Assembly: GCA_011390515.1 (NCBI GenBank)
Contig: JAABSJ010000017.1
Span: 1 to 49,102 of the forward strand
Length of the DNA: 49,102 bases
Reading direction: 5' to 3'
Source: Oscillatoria sp.
GTDB lineage: Bacteria > Cyanobacteriota > Cyanobacteriia > Cyanobacteriales > Laspinemataceae
Of this stretch, positions 25,401 through 34,951 are shown piece after piece (position 1 is the first letter of the stretch; each line of letters opens with the position of its first letter). The position numbers and the translations under genes were made by a program. Under the pieces are notes generated by a model, which saw nothing but the letters and a program-made list of their open reading frames with translations, searched no databases and was not told the DNA's origin.

Positions 25401-27853
25401 ATAAAGGTTTCGGATTCCTCAAAGTTGCCATTCAGATACTCAACCAGTGAGCGTTGTTTGTAGAGTTCTAAAGCTAGGTCATAATTGCTATCCCAAATGC
25501 TTTCTATGAGGCGGTCCATGCCAGCTTTTAAATATTGCTGGGCGGCGACATAAGCGGTGGCATTTTTAGCTTTTTTGGCGGCCTCTAAATTTAAAGTCGC
25601 CAATTCGATGATTTCCGCCTCTTCGTCAATCAACTCTCGCCCTACATTCAAATGATCCACCAGTTCAAAGATTTTATCCGCCCAATATTCTTCCGGGGTA
25701 CTGCTGACTAACATCCGGCCAATTTGGAGGTGAACTGCCTTTTTTTGCGAGTCATCAATTAACGCATAAGCGGCCTGCTGTACTCGGTCATGTAAAAACT
25801 TGTAACTGAGAATTAACAGAGGATTAATCGAACTGGGGTCCGTGACTTCTTCCGGGGTAATGGGCAGGATTAATCCCTCAGCGATCGCCGGAGACATATC
25901 GGAAAACGTCCCAAAGGATTCCTTGGCATAAATTAACGACAGGGTATTTAAGTCAAATTGGTTGCCCAAACAAGACCCTAGGCGTAAAACCTCTTGGGTT
26001 GCTTCGGGCAATTTACGCAATTTGCTGACCATCAATTCGACGACATTATCTGTAATCCCCACGGCCTTAATTTGCTCAATATCCCATTGCCATCCCCCAA
26101 TTTGGTTTGTCCCCGCAGTGGGATTAAAGGTGAGCAGATTCTCTTGATAGAGGGTCTTCAAAAATTGATTGACAAAGAAGGGATTCCCTTGGGTTTTCTG
26201 CACCACTAATTCTGCCAAAGGTTGTACTGTAGTCCGGTCCTGATGCAACGTCTCACTAATCAGTTGGGTGATTTGGTCAATCCCCAACGGGGTTAAGGTC
26301 ATTTGATTAATGGTCGCCCCTTGTTTCCGCAATCCATCCAAGGTGAGGGTCAAGGGATGAGTGGGGTTGACTTCATTATCCCGATAAGCCCCAATGGGAA
26401 ATAAATATCGCGTCTCCTCATCGGTCATCATTAATTCCAGTAACTTCAGGGTGGCAGAATCTGCCCACTGCAAGTCATCCAGGAAAATGACTAACGGATT
26501 TCTTGGGGTACAAAAAACCCGAATAAAATTTTGAAATACTAAATTAAATCGGTTCTGAGATTCACTCGGTCCGAGTTGAGGCACGGGATGTTGGTGTCCG
26601 ATAATCAACTCAACTTCCGGGATGACATCAATAATAATTTGCCCATTAGAACCCAGAGCATTTAAGAGTTTATCTTTCCAAACTTCAAGCTGTTTCTCGC
26701 TTTCAGTTAAGAGTTGTTCGACTAAATCAGAAAAAGCACTAACAATGGCTGAGTAGGGAACATACCGCTGGAATTGGTCAAATTTACCCGAAATAAAATA
26801 GCCTTTTTTCTGGTTAATTTTATGCTTAATTTCATCGACTAACGCAGATTTGCCAATCCCGGAATATCCGCCGACTAAAATCATTTCCGTATGTCCGCCC
26901 ATGACCCGTTCAAAGGCGTTCATAAATCGTTCGATTTCCGATTGCCTGCCATACAATTTTTGGGGAATTTGAAATTTATCGGAAATATCCATCCGTCCCA
27001 GGGGGAACTCGGAAATAGTGCCAGTGGTTCTGAGTTGGCTGAGACATTCCTCTAAATCGGCTTTTAGGCCCCAAGCGCTTTGATAACGGTCTTCGGGACT
27101 TTTGGCTAGGAGTTTGAGGATGATATCCGAGAGGGCTTTGGGCACTTCTGGATTATGGTGATGGGGGGGAACCGGCTCGATCGCAATGTGACAATGGACT
27201 AATTCGATCGCATCGGTGGTTTCAAACGGCAGGCGATCGCTCAGAAGTTCATAGAGGGTCACCCCCAGGGAGTAAAAATCACTGCGGCGATCGGGCGATC
27301 GGTTCATTCTGCCGGTTTGTTCCGGGGACATATAAGCCAGAGTCCCCTCTAACGCATTGGACTTTTCCACAGTGGGATGTTCTCGGGTCAACACCGTAGA
27401 GATACTAAAATCAATGACTTTGAGTTGTCCCGTCACGGGGTTATAGGCAATATTGGCCGGATTAATATCTTTGTGAATAATATTAGCTGAGTGCAGTTCC
27501 GCCAAGCTCTCAGAGATTTTCAGGGCAAGGTTGAGAAATCCGAGGATTGTAAATTTTTGGGAGGTGATTAACTGCCTTAAGGATTCTCCCCCAAAATCCT
27601 CTAGGCTCATCATTAAGGTATTTTGATACTTTTCCAGGCTATAGGCTTTAATAACCCCGTTTAAATTAACTGACCGAATTAAGTCATATTCTTGTTGATA
27701 ACTGGCCAGTTCCTGGTCCGTGGGATAGTCTTTATGGAGAACTTTCAGGATAACGGGTTGTCCATCGAACTCGCGGCGTCCTCGATAGACCAGGGTATTG
27801 GAACTTTCATAAATTTTGGCAAGAATTTGATAGCCTGGAACCGATAACATCAT
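22448..27853 (-). CDS. Trifunctional Ser/Thr kinase - AAA ATPase - GAF - histidine kinase
   Basis: Giant signalling protein of 1801 residues. The N-terminal Ser/Thr kinase (about 8-275) has an HKDINPAN catalytic loop and DFS in place of DFG. An AAA_16-type ATPase (about 290-560) has Walker A GGYSGIGKSAL and IFLDDLQWAD. A long helical TPR-like region (about 650-1290) follows, then a GAF domain (about 1340-1490), a coiled coil, and a histidine kinase. The phosphoacceptor is in GVAHEINNP (about 1545), and the ATP-binding motifs are NAIYAL, DNGPGM and GTGLGLS. This architecture matches the Hstk-type hybrid kinases of filamentous cyanobacteria. GGGAGAACTGA precedes the start. No response regulator adjoins it, so the target is unknown. 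Confidence 0.94.
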   Translation of the reverse strand: MMLSVPGYQILAKIYESSNTLVYRGRREFDGQPVILKVLHKDYPTDQELASYQQEYDLIRSVNLNGVIKAYSLEKYQNTLMMSLEDFGGESLRQLITSQKFTILGFLNLALKISESLAELHSANIIHKDINPANIAYNPVTGQLKVIDFSISTVLTREHPTVEKSNALEGTLAYMSPEQTGRMNRSPDRRSDFYSLGVTLYELLSDRLPFETTDAIELVHCHIAIEPVPPHHHNPEVPKALSDIILKLLAKSPEDRYQSAWGLKADLEECLSQLRTTGTISEFPLGRMDISDKFQIPQKLYGRQSEIERFMNAFERVMGGHTEMILVGGYSGIGKSALVDEIKHKINQKKGYFISGKFDQFQRYVPYSAIVSAFSDLVEQLLTESEKQLEVWKDKLLNALGSNGQIIIDVIPEVELIIGHQHPVPQLGPSESQNRFNLVFQNFIRVFCTPRNPLVIFLDDLQWADSATLKLLELMMTDEETRYLFPIGAYRDNEVNPTHPLTLTLDGLRKQGATINQMTLTPLGIDQITQLISETLHQDRTTVQPLAELVVQKTQGNPFFVNQFLKTLYQENLLTFNPTAGTNQIGGWQWDIEQIKAVGITDNVVELMVSKLRKLPEATQEVLRLGSCLGNQFDLNTLSLIYAKESFGTFSDMSPAIAEGLILPITPEEVTDPSSINPLLILSYKFLHDRVQQAAYALIDDSQKKAVHLQIGRMLVSSTPEEYWADKIFELVDHLNVGRELIDEEAEIIELATLNLEAAKKAKNATAYVAAQQYLKAGMDRLIESIWDSNYDLALELYKQRSLVEYLNGNFEESETFIKETLNRTHSVLEKAEVNNLLLIQYVLRGEYSKGIKTGRQALSLLGIELPETDLQGAIGAEFTAAKAKWEGKEIARLIDEPQTTRPETKVALKLLTTVAPPAYLIDPQLWTAIVLKGVNLSLEYGSIPESCISYTNYGLLLNSVFGDYKSGYEFGLLALNLIDKWGSLELKGKACAGFANCLSFWFKHIKASNLLNKEGYQAALESGDLEYAGYLLHNTILNAFFEGQNLAEIRKETIPCFHFAQKTKNQISSDLALGLQLILCNLMKITPDPLDFLCEETSEAEYLASCYQENKYYALCNYLIRKLQVLYLYNRLDEAKTCALEAEKYLLYITGTLPTTDYNFYHSLLLCALYAQASPEEQTEYLQKITANQEQMKVWADNCPDNFEHKYLLVAAELARIAGEDEEALDLYDRAIESARKYEFIQNEALANELAAQYWFQRDKQKYGRVHLREAYYGYQRWGAVRKVTELEAIYPQLLTKSPGNYGAIDTRTTAIHTTTDNHAGILDLASVMKASQAISGEIVLDKLLAKLMKISIENAGAQKGCLILPAEGKLTIAAEASVDREEVTIAQSARGTLGGRSLQPDQVPVTIINYVERTKSDVVLTDAASEGKFTADPYIISHNLKSVLCLPILDRGQLIGILYLENNLTTGAFTSNRLEVLRLLSAQAAISLENALLYASVEQKVQQRTQELNEKNTRLEQTLHELQRTQAQLIQSEKMSGLGQMVAGVAHEINNPVGFIYGNLTPASQYVQELLNLIQTYQQEYPNPTPIITETLEELDLEFLVEDLQKLLDSMKGGAERIRNIVLSLRNFARHDEADMKPVDIHEGIQSTLMILQPRLRCEGEQRGIEVIEDYATLPRVTCYASELNQVFMNILSNAIYALEKAENTATPTIQIRTELSSRNSAIVSISDNGPGMSDEVLMRIFDPFFTTKPVGSGTGLGLSISYQIVVEAHGGELTCTSAPESGTEFVIEIPLQPRTRFS

Positions 27854-28112
27854 TCAGTTCTCCCGATTAAGGTTCTGCTTCCCTATTATATGCTTAGTCC
27901 ATGCCAAACTATCAAATCCCCTCATCGCAGTGGGGTGAGGTGTAAGATCGGGTTGTAAATTACGTCAGATTGATCGGTTATTGCTTTTACCCAGGGTTAT
28001 CTGTCTGAGACACCGTAACGCTGATGGCATGGAATAACCCAATCAACCTATTGTTTTGGGCCCCTCCCACCAGAGGGTTGGAAATGGGCCGACTGAAAGT
28101 CAGTCCCCTGAA

Positions 28113-29165
28113 CTAGGGTTGCATCCAACCCAAGGCCAGAGCAACTAAAATGAGACAGCCAAAGGCGATGCGATACCAGATAAAAACCCAGGTACTCTGG
28201 GTTTTTAAGAAATTAATCAGCCAAGCGATGGAAAGATAAGAAAAGAGGGCGGATGAAATCAATCCTCCCACCAGAGGGACCATGCCGATGCTGTCCAAAT
28301 TTGAGGTCAACAGATCCTTGAGTTCGACTAATCCAGCTAAGGTAATGGCCGGAATACCAAGCAAAAAGGAAAACCGGGCGGCAGTGGTGCGATCTAACCC
28401 CATGAATAATCCGGCAGTAATGGTAGAACCGGACCGAGAGAACCCTGGAACCAAGGCGAGGACCTGGGCGAGTCCCATTAATAGACCATCGTTAAGACTC
28501 AGTTGCCCAAAGTTGCGTTTTCGCACCCCAAACCGTTCAGCAATCCCGAGCAAGATTGCCATGAAGATCGAGACAACGGCGATCGCGGTGATAGTCCGCA
28601 GATGTTCGTCGTAAAATTCCGGAATCACATATTTGACAATTAACCCAAATACGATAATGGGCAAGGACCCGACGAGAATACCCAGGACAATCCGAAAGTC
28701 CTGATCATCATATTCACGCCGCACCAGCCCCCGCACGGCTCCATTGGTTAGGGTACTCAAATCCGGCCAGAAATACCAGAGCACGGACCCGATGCTACCC
28801 AGTTGCAGGATAGCACTGAAGGCTACCCCGGGATCTCCCCAACCCAGGGCCACGGGGACGACTTGTAAATGAGCGGTACTGCTAATCGGGATAAATTCGG
28901 TCATTCCCTGGACGAACCCGAGGACGATCGCCTGAAATAAATTGATCTGGGTTTCCGGTTTGGTCATCTCCATGATGTCCGTGGCGGATTCAGTCGCGGC
29001 CAAGATTTGCGGACTCGAAGTCAACCCAGCTAGGGAAGTGGTGATGTCGGTAACGCGACTGGACCCTAGTAATTCGCTGCTGAGTGCTTTGGTGGTGGTG
29101 GCGATCGCCATGCCGATGGCCCCAAAACTCCCTAGGGTGAAAAACTGATTGCGTGATAGTCCCAT
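28113..29165 (-). CDS. uppP: Undecaprenyl-diphosphatase with N-terminal extension
   Basis: UppP/BacA membrane phosphatase that recycles undecaprenyl diphosphate to the carrier lipid for peptidoglycan synthesis. The catalytic motifs are present: GFVQGMTEFIPISSTAHL and PGFSRSGSTI. About eight helices are predicted. The protein has 350 residues, while bacterial UppP is usually about 270-310. The extra 65-70 residues at the N terminus begin with a signal-like hydrophobic stretch (FFTLGSFGAIGMAIATTT). ATG 29165 has GGGAAA upstream, so the extension seems real; the alternative is an internal start at MEMTKPETQ. Confidence 0.93.
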   Translation of the reverse strand: MGLSRNQFFTLGSFGAIGMAIATTTKALSSELLGSSRVTDITTSLAGLTSSPQILAATESATDIMEMTKPETQINLFQAIVLGFVQGMTEFIPISSTAHLQVVPVALGWGDPGVAFSAILQLGSIGSVLWYFWPDLSTLTNGAVRGLVRREYDDQDFRIVLGILVGSLPIIVFGLIVKYVIPEFYDEHLRTITAIAVVSIFMAILLGIAERFGVRKRNFGQLSLNDGLLMGLAQVLALVPGFSRSGSTITAGLFMGLDRTTAARFSFLLGIPAITLAGLVELKDLLTSNLDSIGMVPLVGGLISSALFSYLSIAWLINFLKTQSTWVFIWYRIAFGCLILVALALGWMQP

Positions 29166-29573
29166 GAATTTTCCCTATTTTATCTCTGTCTAAATCTAAA
29201 CTTGACCTTCATAGTGGATGGATTTATTCCAGGAGAAGTTCTTAATCTTCTTTTTGGCTAGATTCCTGGAGTTGAGATGAGAGTGGAGCAACGGTCCCAC
29301 AGGCTTTTTTCCCATCCGGGAGCCCCTCAGAGCAGAACAAACGCATTATATTCTCAATTGTTCATTTAAGATGTGGCGACAAGCTGGAGATTAAATTTTT
29401 GCATTGATTCCATAAAATCCTCGTCAAAAATGAGCGATTACCCGGGTTTGTCCGGTCCTTTTCCCCGGAATTCTCAGGAATCGACTAAAATTGATCTAAG
29501 GAATATCCCCCCCTAGGGCATTTTTCTTGTGATATCTTAAATAAGATGAAGTTAAGTAAAGAATATTAAAGAG
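29166..29573. other. Divergent intergenic region between uppP and DUF3120 gene
   Basis: This 408-base stretch must hold both divergent promoters. It is AT-rich near the right gene (TTAAATAAGATGAAGTTAAG). I see no strong dyad, repeat or open frame. Confidence 0.4.
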
Positions 29574-30302
29574 TTGTTAAATCAATCCTGGTCTTCCTAC
29601 ACCTCCCCTGGAGCAGCCGTGAAATCTGCAAGCCTTACTCTGAACAGTTCATTTAGCCAAATTGGAATCGGTCAACGGTGGCGAATGTTTGCCGCTGCCG
29701 CTTTTCTGGTATCGGTCCCCGTCTTTTTTGAAGCCCCGTTAGTGCGGCATCTGCCGCTACTGGCGGTGGCGATGAGTGTGGGGTGGTTAGGGCTGGCGCA
29801 AGTGTTGCGATCGCGCGATGACAGCCAGATTTGGGGTGATTTATTAATTGGATTTACCGGCAGTTGGTTGGCGGGAGCCATCTACTGGGGATGGTTTCGA
29901 TGGGAACCCTTGCTGCATTTACCCTTAGAGGCGATCGGGCTACCCGTGGCCCTGTGGTGTTTGTGGCGCGGCCAACTGGCGATCGGAAGCTGGTTTTATT
30001 TGGGTTCCTTATTTGGCACCACCGTCACCGACGTTTATTTTTATGTAGTAAACTTAATTCCGCACTGGCGACAGTTGATGCAAGTTGAACCAGAACTGGC
30101 GATTCCGATTTTTCAGAGTGCCCTGGCGATCGTCAACACCCCCTGGGGCGGTGGTTGGGCTGCGGTCCTCGGAATCCTGTTACTGGGAGTTGGTAGTTTA
30201 CCCTTACGCTCTAATCAGTTAAAATGGTGGGCATTCGGGGGTGCCGTATTAAGTACAATTGTTGTAGACAGCTTGTTTTGGCTGGCCGCCCTAGCCGCCT
30301 GA
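29574..30302 (+). CDS. DUF3120 family membrane protein
   Basis: Integral membrane protein of up to 242 residues with about six to seven hydrophobic segments and no charged active-site motif. The sequence WRMFAAAAFLVSVPVFFEAPLVRH... followed by GSWFYLGSLFGTTVTDVYFY matches the cyanobacterial DUF3120 family as I remember it; function is unknown. The start is uncertain: TTG at 29574 opens the frame, a GTG lies at about 29620 and the first ATG codon is in RMFAAAAF. The first 40 residues are Ser rich and may not all be translated. Confidence 0.78.
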   Translation: MLNQSWSSYTSPGAAVKSASLTLNSSFSQIGIGQRWRMFAAAAFLVSVPVFFEAPLVRHLPLLAVAMSVGWLGLAQVLRSRDDSQIWGDLLIGFTGSWLAGAIYWGWFRWEPLLHLPLEAIGLPVALWCLWRGQLAIGSWFYLGSLFGTTVTDVYFYVVNLIPHWRQLMQVEPELAIPIFQSALAIVNTPWGGGWAAVLGILLLGVGSLPLRSNQLKWWAFGGAVLSTIVVDSLFWLAALAA

Positions 30303-30524
30303 AGGGTCGGATTAGAGCTTGAATATCCCCTCTCAAGGGTTAAGCATCTAAACTTAAATAAGGGGTAAGCATCGTTGCCGGGGAAGTGTTCAAAATCAAC
30401 AAGACCACCCCACAACCGACTACTTTCAACAGACCTTTCCATCAGAAAGGTGTTGGACCTTCAGTCTAGAGATACTCCTTTTAAAATAAGAGCGTTACCA
30501 TTCCATAACGTTGGTGCTTAACCT

Positions 30525-31517
30525 GTGGCAAATCTCCCACCCACTCCTCATCTCGTCCTGCGAACTGACGCAGGGAACCGCTATCTCCCGTTAGTGGGAG
30601 GTAACTGCTGGACTATTGGACGAAGTGAAGATAATAATTTCGCGATCGGGGACCGCTGGATGTCCCGCGCCCATGCCATGATGCAGTGCATGGACACCGG
30701 GGAATTTTATTTGATCGACCTCGGGAGTCGTAATGGATCCTTTGTCAATGGCCGCCGGGTGAGTATCCCGGTGATCTTGCACAATGGCGATCGCCTGACC
30801 TTCGGACAAACCGATCTAGAATTCTTCTCCCCAAAGATGGATCTCAGCGAATGCTCAGAAGAGTTAGGAACCGCCAAGGATTTTACCGTCACCGCCGCCT
30901 TGCACGTGCGCCGGTTAATCTCGGTGATGGTCGTTGATATCCGAAACTTTACCGTTTTGACCCAGCAACTGGATGAAAAAATCCTCTCCGAAGTGATTGG
31001 GACCTGGTTTCGTTGTGCTGGGAATATTATTCGCGATCGCGGCAGTTGGGTGGATAAATATATCGGCGATGCCGTGATGGCAGTCTGGTTTCACAGCACC
31101 CAAGAAGTCAGTGACGAAGAGATGCTGCGAATCTTTCAGGCCCTCAATTCCTTGTATGAGATTACCGAAGACCTGAATAAACGCTATCCCCTGCCCTTTC
31201 CCCTGCGAATTGGGGCCGGAGTCAATACTGGATATGGCATGGTCGGTAATACCGGATCAGGCGATCGCCCGGACTACACCGCCTTAGGAGATACCGTCAA
31301 CGCCGCCTTTCGCTTGGAGTCCGCCACCAAGGAAATCGGTCTGGATATTGCCCTAGGTGAAACGACCTATAAATACTGTCGCACCGTCCCCGGACATGAG
31401 GACTTGTTTAAAGAACATAGCGTCCATCTCAAGGGGTACGAAAAGCCAACGATCACCTATGCTTGCTCCTTTGCCAACCTGGATGCCTTTTTGCGTTCCC
31501 AAGCTGCCAACCGCTAA
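30525..31517 (+). CDS. FHA domain - class III adenylate/guanylate cyclase
   Basis: Soluble signalling protein of 330 residues. An FHA domain (about 25-95; WTIGRSEDNNF, RAHAMM, LIDLGSRNGSFVNGR) should bind phosphothreonine proteins. A class III cyclase domain (about 128-300) follows. Metal-binding Asp residues are in VVDIRNFT and YIGDAVMAVW. The purine-specifying positions carry Lys (DKYIGD) and Asp (DYTALGD), which favours adenylate cyclase. The start codon is GTG. FHA coupling implies regulation by Ser/Thr kinases, such as the large hybrid kinase in this window (inference only). Confidence 0.92.
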   Translation: MANLPPTPHLVLRTDAGNRYLPLVGGNCWTIGRSEDNNFAIGDRWMSRAHAMMQCMDTGEFYLIDLGSRNGSFVNGRRVSIPVILHNGDRLTFGQTDLEFFSPKMDLSECSEELGTAKDFTVTAALHVRRLISVMVVDIRNFTVLTQQLDEKILSEVIGTWFRCAGNIIRDRGSWVDKYIGDAVMAVWFHSTQEVSDEEMLRIFQALNSLYEITEDLNKRYPLPFPLRIGAGVNTGYGMVGNTGSGDRPDYTALGDTVNAAFRLESATKEIGLDIALGETTYKYCRTVPGHEDLFKEHSVHLKGYEKPTITYACSFANLDAFLRSQAANR

Positions 31518-31742
31518 AATTCCCCCCGTTAAATAAAATTAGGCTTGAAGCCCATTGGGGGAGGTCCCCGGATCGGTTCAGGCAATTCCTGTACAGCCCC
31601 TACTCTAATGGGAGCCGGACCCTTTGAACACAGACCTAATCGGGAAAAAATCTGCTGATTTGGCAGAAATCCAAAAAAAATCTGTAGGTAAAATGGTAGT
31701 CTCTATTAAAAGGCTGTTTATGAGAAACAAAGGAAAAAAGTT

Positions 31743-32171
31743 ATGCAAAGATTGGTTCGCCTGGTCGCAGTCTTCGGCTTAGTCGTGGGTTGTCTGGGAT
31801 GGTTAGGATTTCCTCAGAATGCAGTCGCGGCAGGCTGGAGCGGGATCTCCTTACAATCCACCCTGTTAATCTCCCAACCCCAGTATCGCAATCCTGTAGA
31901 TGAGAAGCTGGCGACTGAGTTTGGCGAAAAACTTGACTTAAATAACACCAACGTTCGGGCTTTCCGGCAATATCGCGGGCTGTATCCGACCTTAGCCGGG
32001 TTAATTGTCCAAAATGCCCCCTACGAGACCGTTGAGGATGTTTTAAACATTCCCAGCTTGAGCGATCGCCAAAAAGAATTGCTACAAGCCAATCTGGATA
32101 ATTTTACCGTTACCGAGCCTGAACTCTCGTTAATTGAAGGCGACGATCGCATCAATAACGGCTATTACTAA
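31743..32171 (+). CDS. psbU: Photosystem II 12 kDa extrinsic protein
   Basis: PsbU, a lumenal subunit that stabilises the oxygen-evolving complex of photosystem II. The 142-residue precursor begins with a signal peptide ([20 protein letters not shown]) ending near AVAAG. The mature part has the PsbU helix-hairpin-helix sequence: [21 protein letters not shown] and [25 protein letters not shown] precedes ATG. It stands alone between two plus-strand genes, with its own upstream region of about 225 bases. Confidence 0.97.
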   Translation: MQRLVRLVAVFGLVVGCLGWLGFPQNAVAAGWSGISLQSTLLISQPQYRNPVDEKLATEFGEKLDLNNTNVRAFRQYRGLYPTLAGLIVQNAPYETVEDVLNIPSLSDRQKELLQANLDNFTVTEPELSLIEGDDRINNGYY

Positions 32172-32346
32172 ACCATGTTCTGTTCCGGTAGAACAGAGAT
32201 CGTTAATTTCGTCCTTTGTCAATTAAGGTAATATAAAGAGCTTCTATAGGGCTGCTAAATCATTGGAGCAATAGGCTGTAGGCCCATTTCCCCTACTGCA
32301 AAACCCCTTGAGGGTGAAGCAGAGGTCGGCACTACCCTTTTTTAGA

Positions 32347-34113
32347 ATGCTCCCAATGATTTACCCTAGCCTATATCATCGGCTCAACTACTTGACAAGG
32401 GGCGATTTTTCATTGAGCAATCCGTCACAGTTTGATCCCGGTCTCAATCAGAGCATACCCACCGCTTTTGATGTATTGGTCGTCGGTGCAGGTGCTGCGG
32501 GTTTGTATGCAGCCTTGTGCCTCCCGGATACTTACCGCGTGGGTTTGATTGCGAAAGATAGCTTGCCGGTGTCCGCAAGCGATTGGGCGCAGGGGGGTAT
32601 AGCCGCTGCGATCGCCTCCGATGATTCCCCCAAGTTCCATATCGAAGATACACTCGTTGCCGGTGCTGGGTTATGTGATCTGGAGGCGGTCAAGTTTCTC
32701 GCCGAACAAGCACCGGACTGTGTTCAAAACTTGCTAAAATTGGGAGTGGCCTTTGACCGGGACAATCAAGGCACCCTGGCCTTAACCCTAGAAGCGGCTC
32801 ACTCCCATCGCCGAGTGCTTCATGCGGCAGATACCACGGGTCGAGCCATTGTCAGCGTCCTGAGCAGTCGCGTCTTGATCTGCCCGAATATTCAGGCGAT
32901 CGAAAATGCCGTGGTTTTGAATCTGTGGATAGATCCAGAGACTGAACGCTGTCAAGGCGTGCGCCTAGTCTATCAAGGTCAGATCTATTGGGTCCGTGCC
33001 GGTGCCGTAGTTCTGGCAACCGGCGGCGGCGGTCAAGTCTTCGCCCAAACCACCAATCCTTCTGTAAGTACCGGGGATGGGGTGGCAATGGCATGGCGTG
33101 CCGGTGCAGTGTTAAGAGATTTAGAATTTTTTCAGTTTCATCCCACCGCCCTCACCAAAGCGGAGGCCCCCAGATTTTTAATCAGTGAGGCAGTCCGGGG
33201 TGAGGGTGCTCATTTGCTGGACGATCGCGGATATCGGTTCATGTTCGATTACCATCCGGCAGGAGAACTGGCACCGCGAGATGTGGTCAGTCGCTCGATT
33301 TTTAAGCATCTTCAGAATTGGGGCAGTGATCCCACCCCGGAATGCGTGTGGCTGGATTTGCGATCGATTCCCGATGAGCGGATTCGCCATCGCTTTCCGA
33401 ATATTATCCAGGTTTGCCAAACTTGGGGAGTGGATTTGTTTAAGGAACCGATTCCGGTGGCACCGGCGGCGCATTACTGGATGGGGGGGATTCAGACGGA
33501 TTTGTACGGACGGACTTCGATTCCCGGTTTGTATGCGGTGGGGGAAACGACCAATACGGGCGTGCATGGTGCGAATCGTTTAGCGAGTAATTCTTTGCTG
33601 GAATGTCTCGTATTTGGTGCTCAGTTAAGGACGATTGAAATTGCGCCAAATTCGAGAGAATGGGTCCCGGAGGAGGCAGTCACCCTAGAGAGTAGTCCCT
33701 TGGGGGCAGATTTAGCGGCACAGCAGGCTTATATTCAAGAATTGCGGCGATCGCTACCGTTGCTGGTGTGGCAAAGTGCCGGGATTGTGCGCGGACAAGC
33801 GGCTTTAGAAGCGGCGATCGCACAAATTAACACAGCCCAAGCCGAATTTGCTGCCCTTCCTCTGTCTCAATATTTATTAAATCCGGTGGTGGGTCAGGGG
33901 GTCTGTTTTTCTATCCCCAATGCCAATGAACTGCTCGTGCAGTGGTCGGAAACCCGCAATTTACTCGATGCCGCGTACTTGATTCTTACCAGTGCCATGT
34001 TTCGGACCGAAAGTCGTGGGGGTCACTATCGCTTAGATTATCCCCATACGGATCCTAATTGGCAAGCTCATACGGTGGTTCAGAACCAATCCTGGCGCAG
34101 GGTTCCCCTGTGA
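32347..34113 (+). CDS. nadB: L-aspartate oxidase
   Basis: Flavoprotein that oxidises L-aspartate to iminoaspartate, the first step of NAD synthesis; NadA and NadC complete the route. FAD-binding motif VVGAGAAGLYAAL and the DWAQGGIAAAI segment are near the N terminus. Active-site regions are FFQFHPTAL and SEAVRGEGAHLLD, then GLYAVGETTNTGVHGANRLA. The C-terminal helical domain is shorter and divergent, as in cyanobacterial NadB. The start is uncertain: the frame opens with TTG at 32308; ATG 32347 gives 588 residues and ATG 32356 is also possible. Confidence 0.94.
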   Translation: MLPMIYPSLYHRLNYLTRGDFSLSNPSQFDPGLNQSIPTAFDVLVVGAGAAGLYAALCLPDTYRVGLIAKDSLPVSASDWAQGGIAAAIASDDSPKFHIEDTLVAGAGLCDLEAVKFLAEQAPDCVQNLLKLGVAFDRDNQGTLALTLEAAHSHRRVLHAADTTGRAIVSVLSSRVLICPNIQAIENAVVLNLWIDPETERCQGVRLVYQGQIYWVRAGAVVLATGGGGQVFAQTTNPSVSTGDGVAMAWRAGAVLRDLEFFQFHPTALTKAEAPRFLISEAVRGEGAHLLDDRGYRFMFDYHPAGELAPRDVVSRSIFKHLQNWGSDPTPECVWLDLRSIPDERIRHRFPNIIQVCQTWGVDLFKEPIPVAPAAHYWMGGIQTDLYGRTSIPGLYAVGETTNTGVHGANRLASNSLLECLVFGAQLRTIEIAPNSREWVPEEAVTLESSPLGADLAAQQAYIQELRRSLPLLVWQSAGIVRGQAALEAAIAQINTAQAEFAALPLSQYLLNPVVGQGVCFSIPNANELLVQWSETRNLLDAAYLILTSAMFRTESRGGHYRLDYPHTDPNWQAHTVVQNQSWRRVPL

Positions 34114-34254
34114 TAGTTCTGCCATTTCTCTTCTATGCGATTTCTGTCTCTGATTCCCCGGTGCTGATTCGGGGGGTTGGCTGCCCTGTAAATCTAAAAT
34201 GAGGCGGCAGGAGCAAGCCCAGAGTTTAAAGCAACGGGAGAGCAAGTCGGAGAA

Positions 34255-34479
34255 CTAAATGTAACGGGTTCCGGCTCCAGGTGTTTCACCCTGGGGCTTG
34301 CCGTTACCCGGTCTTGGCGGTTCATATTCGGCAATGGACATCTCCGGATTCGAGCCGGTTGTATTCCGGAGCGATTCGGGAGTCAAACTCGTTTGCAGGC
34401 TCGTGAGTGCCAGGGTTGTCCCTAGCAAACTGCTGATTGAAAATAGAGTGATTGTAGTAGACCGAAGGAACGTAAACAT
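34255..34479 (-). CDS. Small exported protein, possibly DUF928-like N-terminal remnant
   Basis: A 74-residue protein with a signal peptide (FLRSTTITLFSISSLLGTTL) and a Pro/Gly-rich mature part: YEPPRPGNGKPQGETPGAGT, then RYI and a stop. The PPRPG...GAGTR pattern resembles the start of cyanobacterial DUF928-type exported proteins, which continue for another 150-200 residues. It may be a genuine short secreted protein or a truncated one. AAGGGTGTT precedes the ATG, which supports translation. Confidence 0.5.
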   Translation of the reverse strand: MFTFLRSTTITLFSISSLLGTTLALTSLQTSLTPESLRNTTGSNPEMSIAEYEPPRPGNGKPQGETPGAGTRYI

Positions 34480-34951
34480 AACACCCTTGACCCCATAAAA
34501 TAACCTTCCTAGTAGATGTCCCCTGTTCTTTATAGTTTATCAGTAGATTCACGGATTTGTCCAGTAGCTGAAAAAACTTTTTGGGGAGCGGTACCGTGGA
34601 TTTACCGAGGAGGTTTTTGAGGGGTCAGAGCCAGGTCTGGGGGTTAAAACCTGTGATTTCAATGAAATTCACCAAAGTTGAACTCCGCTCAGGGTCAGGG
34701 TTCTCCGTATTTTCTCGTACTCTGCTGTCGTGAATCGGTAGATGTTTTCTAAAATGTCTAGTAATCTTGACAATAGGGTTTATGTATTTATGGATTCAAT
34801 TCTTAACATAGATTAATATTTTCCCGGATCAATCCGAATATCCCCCCGTTGAATTGTGGGTCTAGGGTAGCAAAATTAACCCGCTGTGGATCTAGGGAGA
34901 ACTGCTGGATATCCTTGATCCCTCATCCTTCGTCTTCCCTGGTACTAAAGT
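34480..34951. other. Intergenic region, no gene seen
   Basis: A 472-base stretch between two minus-strand genes. A short direct repeat, TGTGGxTCTAGGG, occurs twice (about 34855-34897). No convincing open frame, tRNA or terminator was found. Confidence 0.4.
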
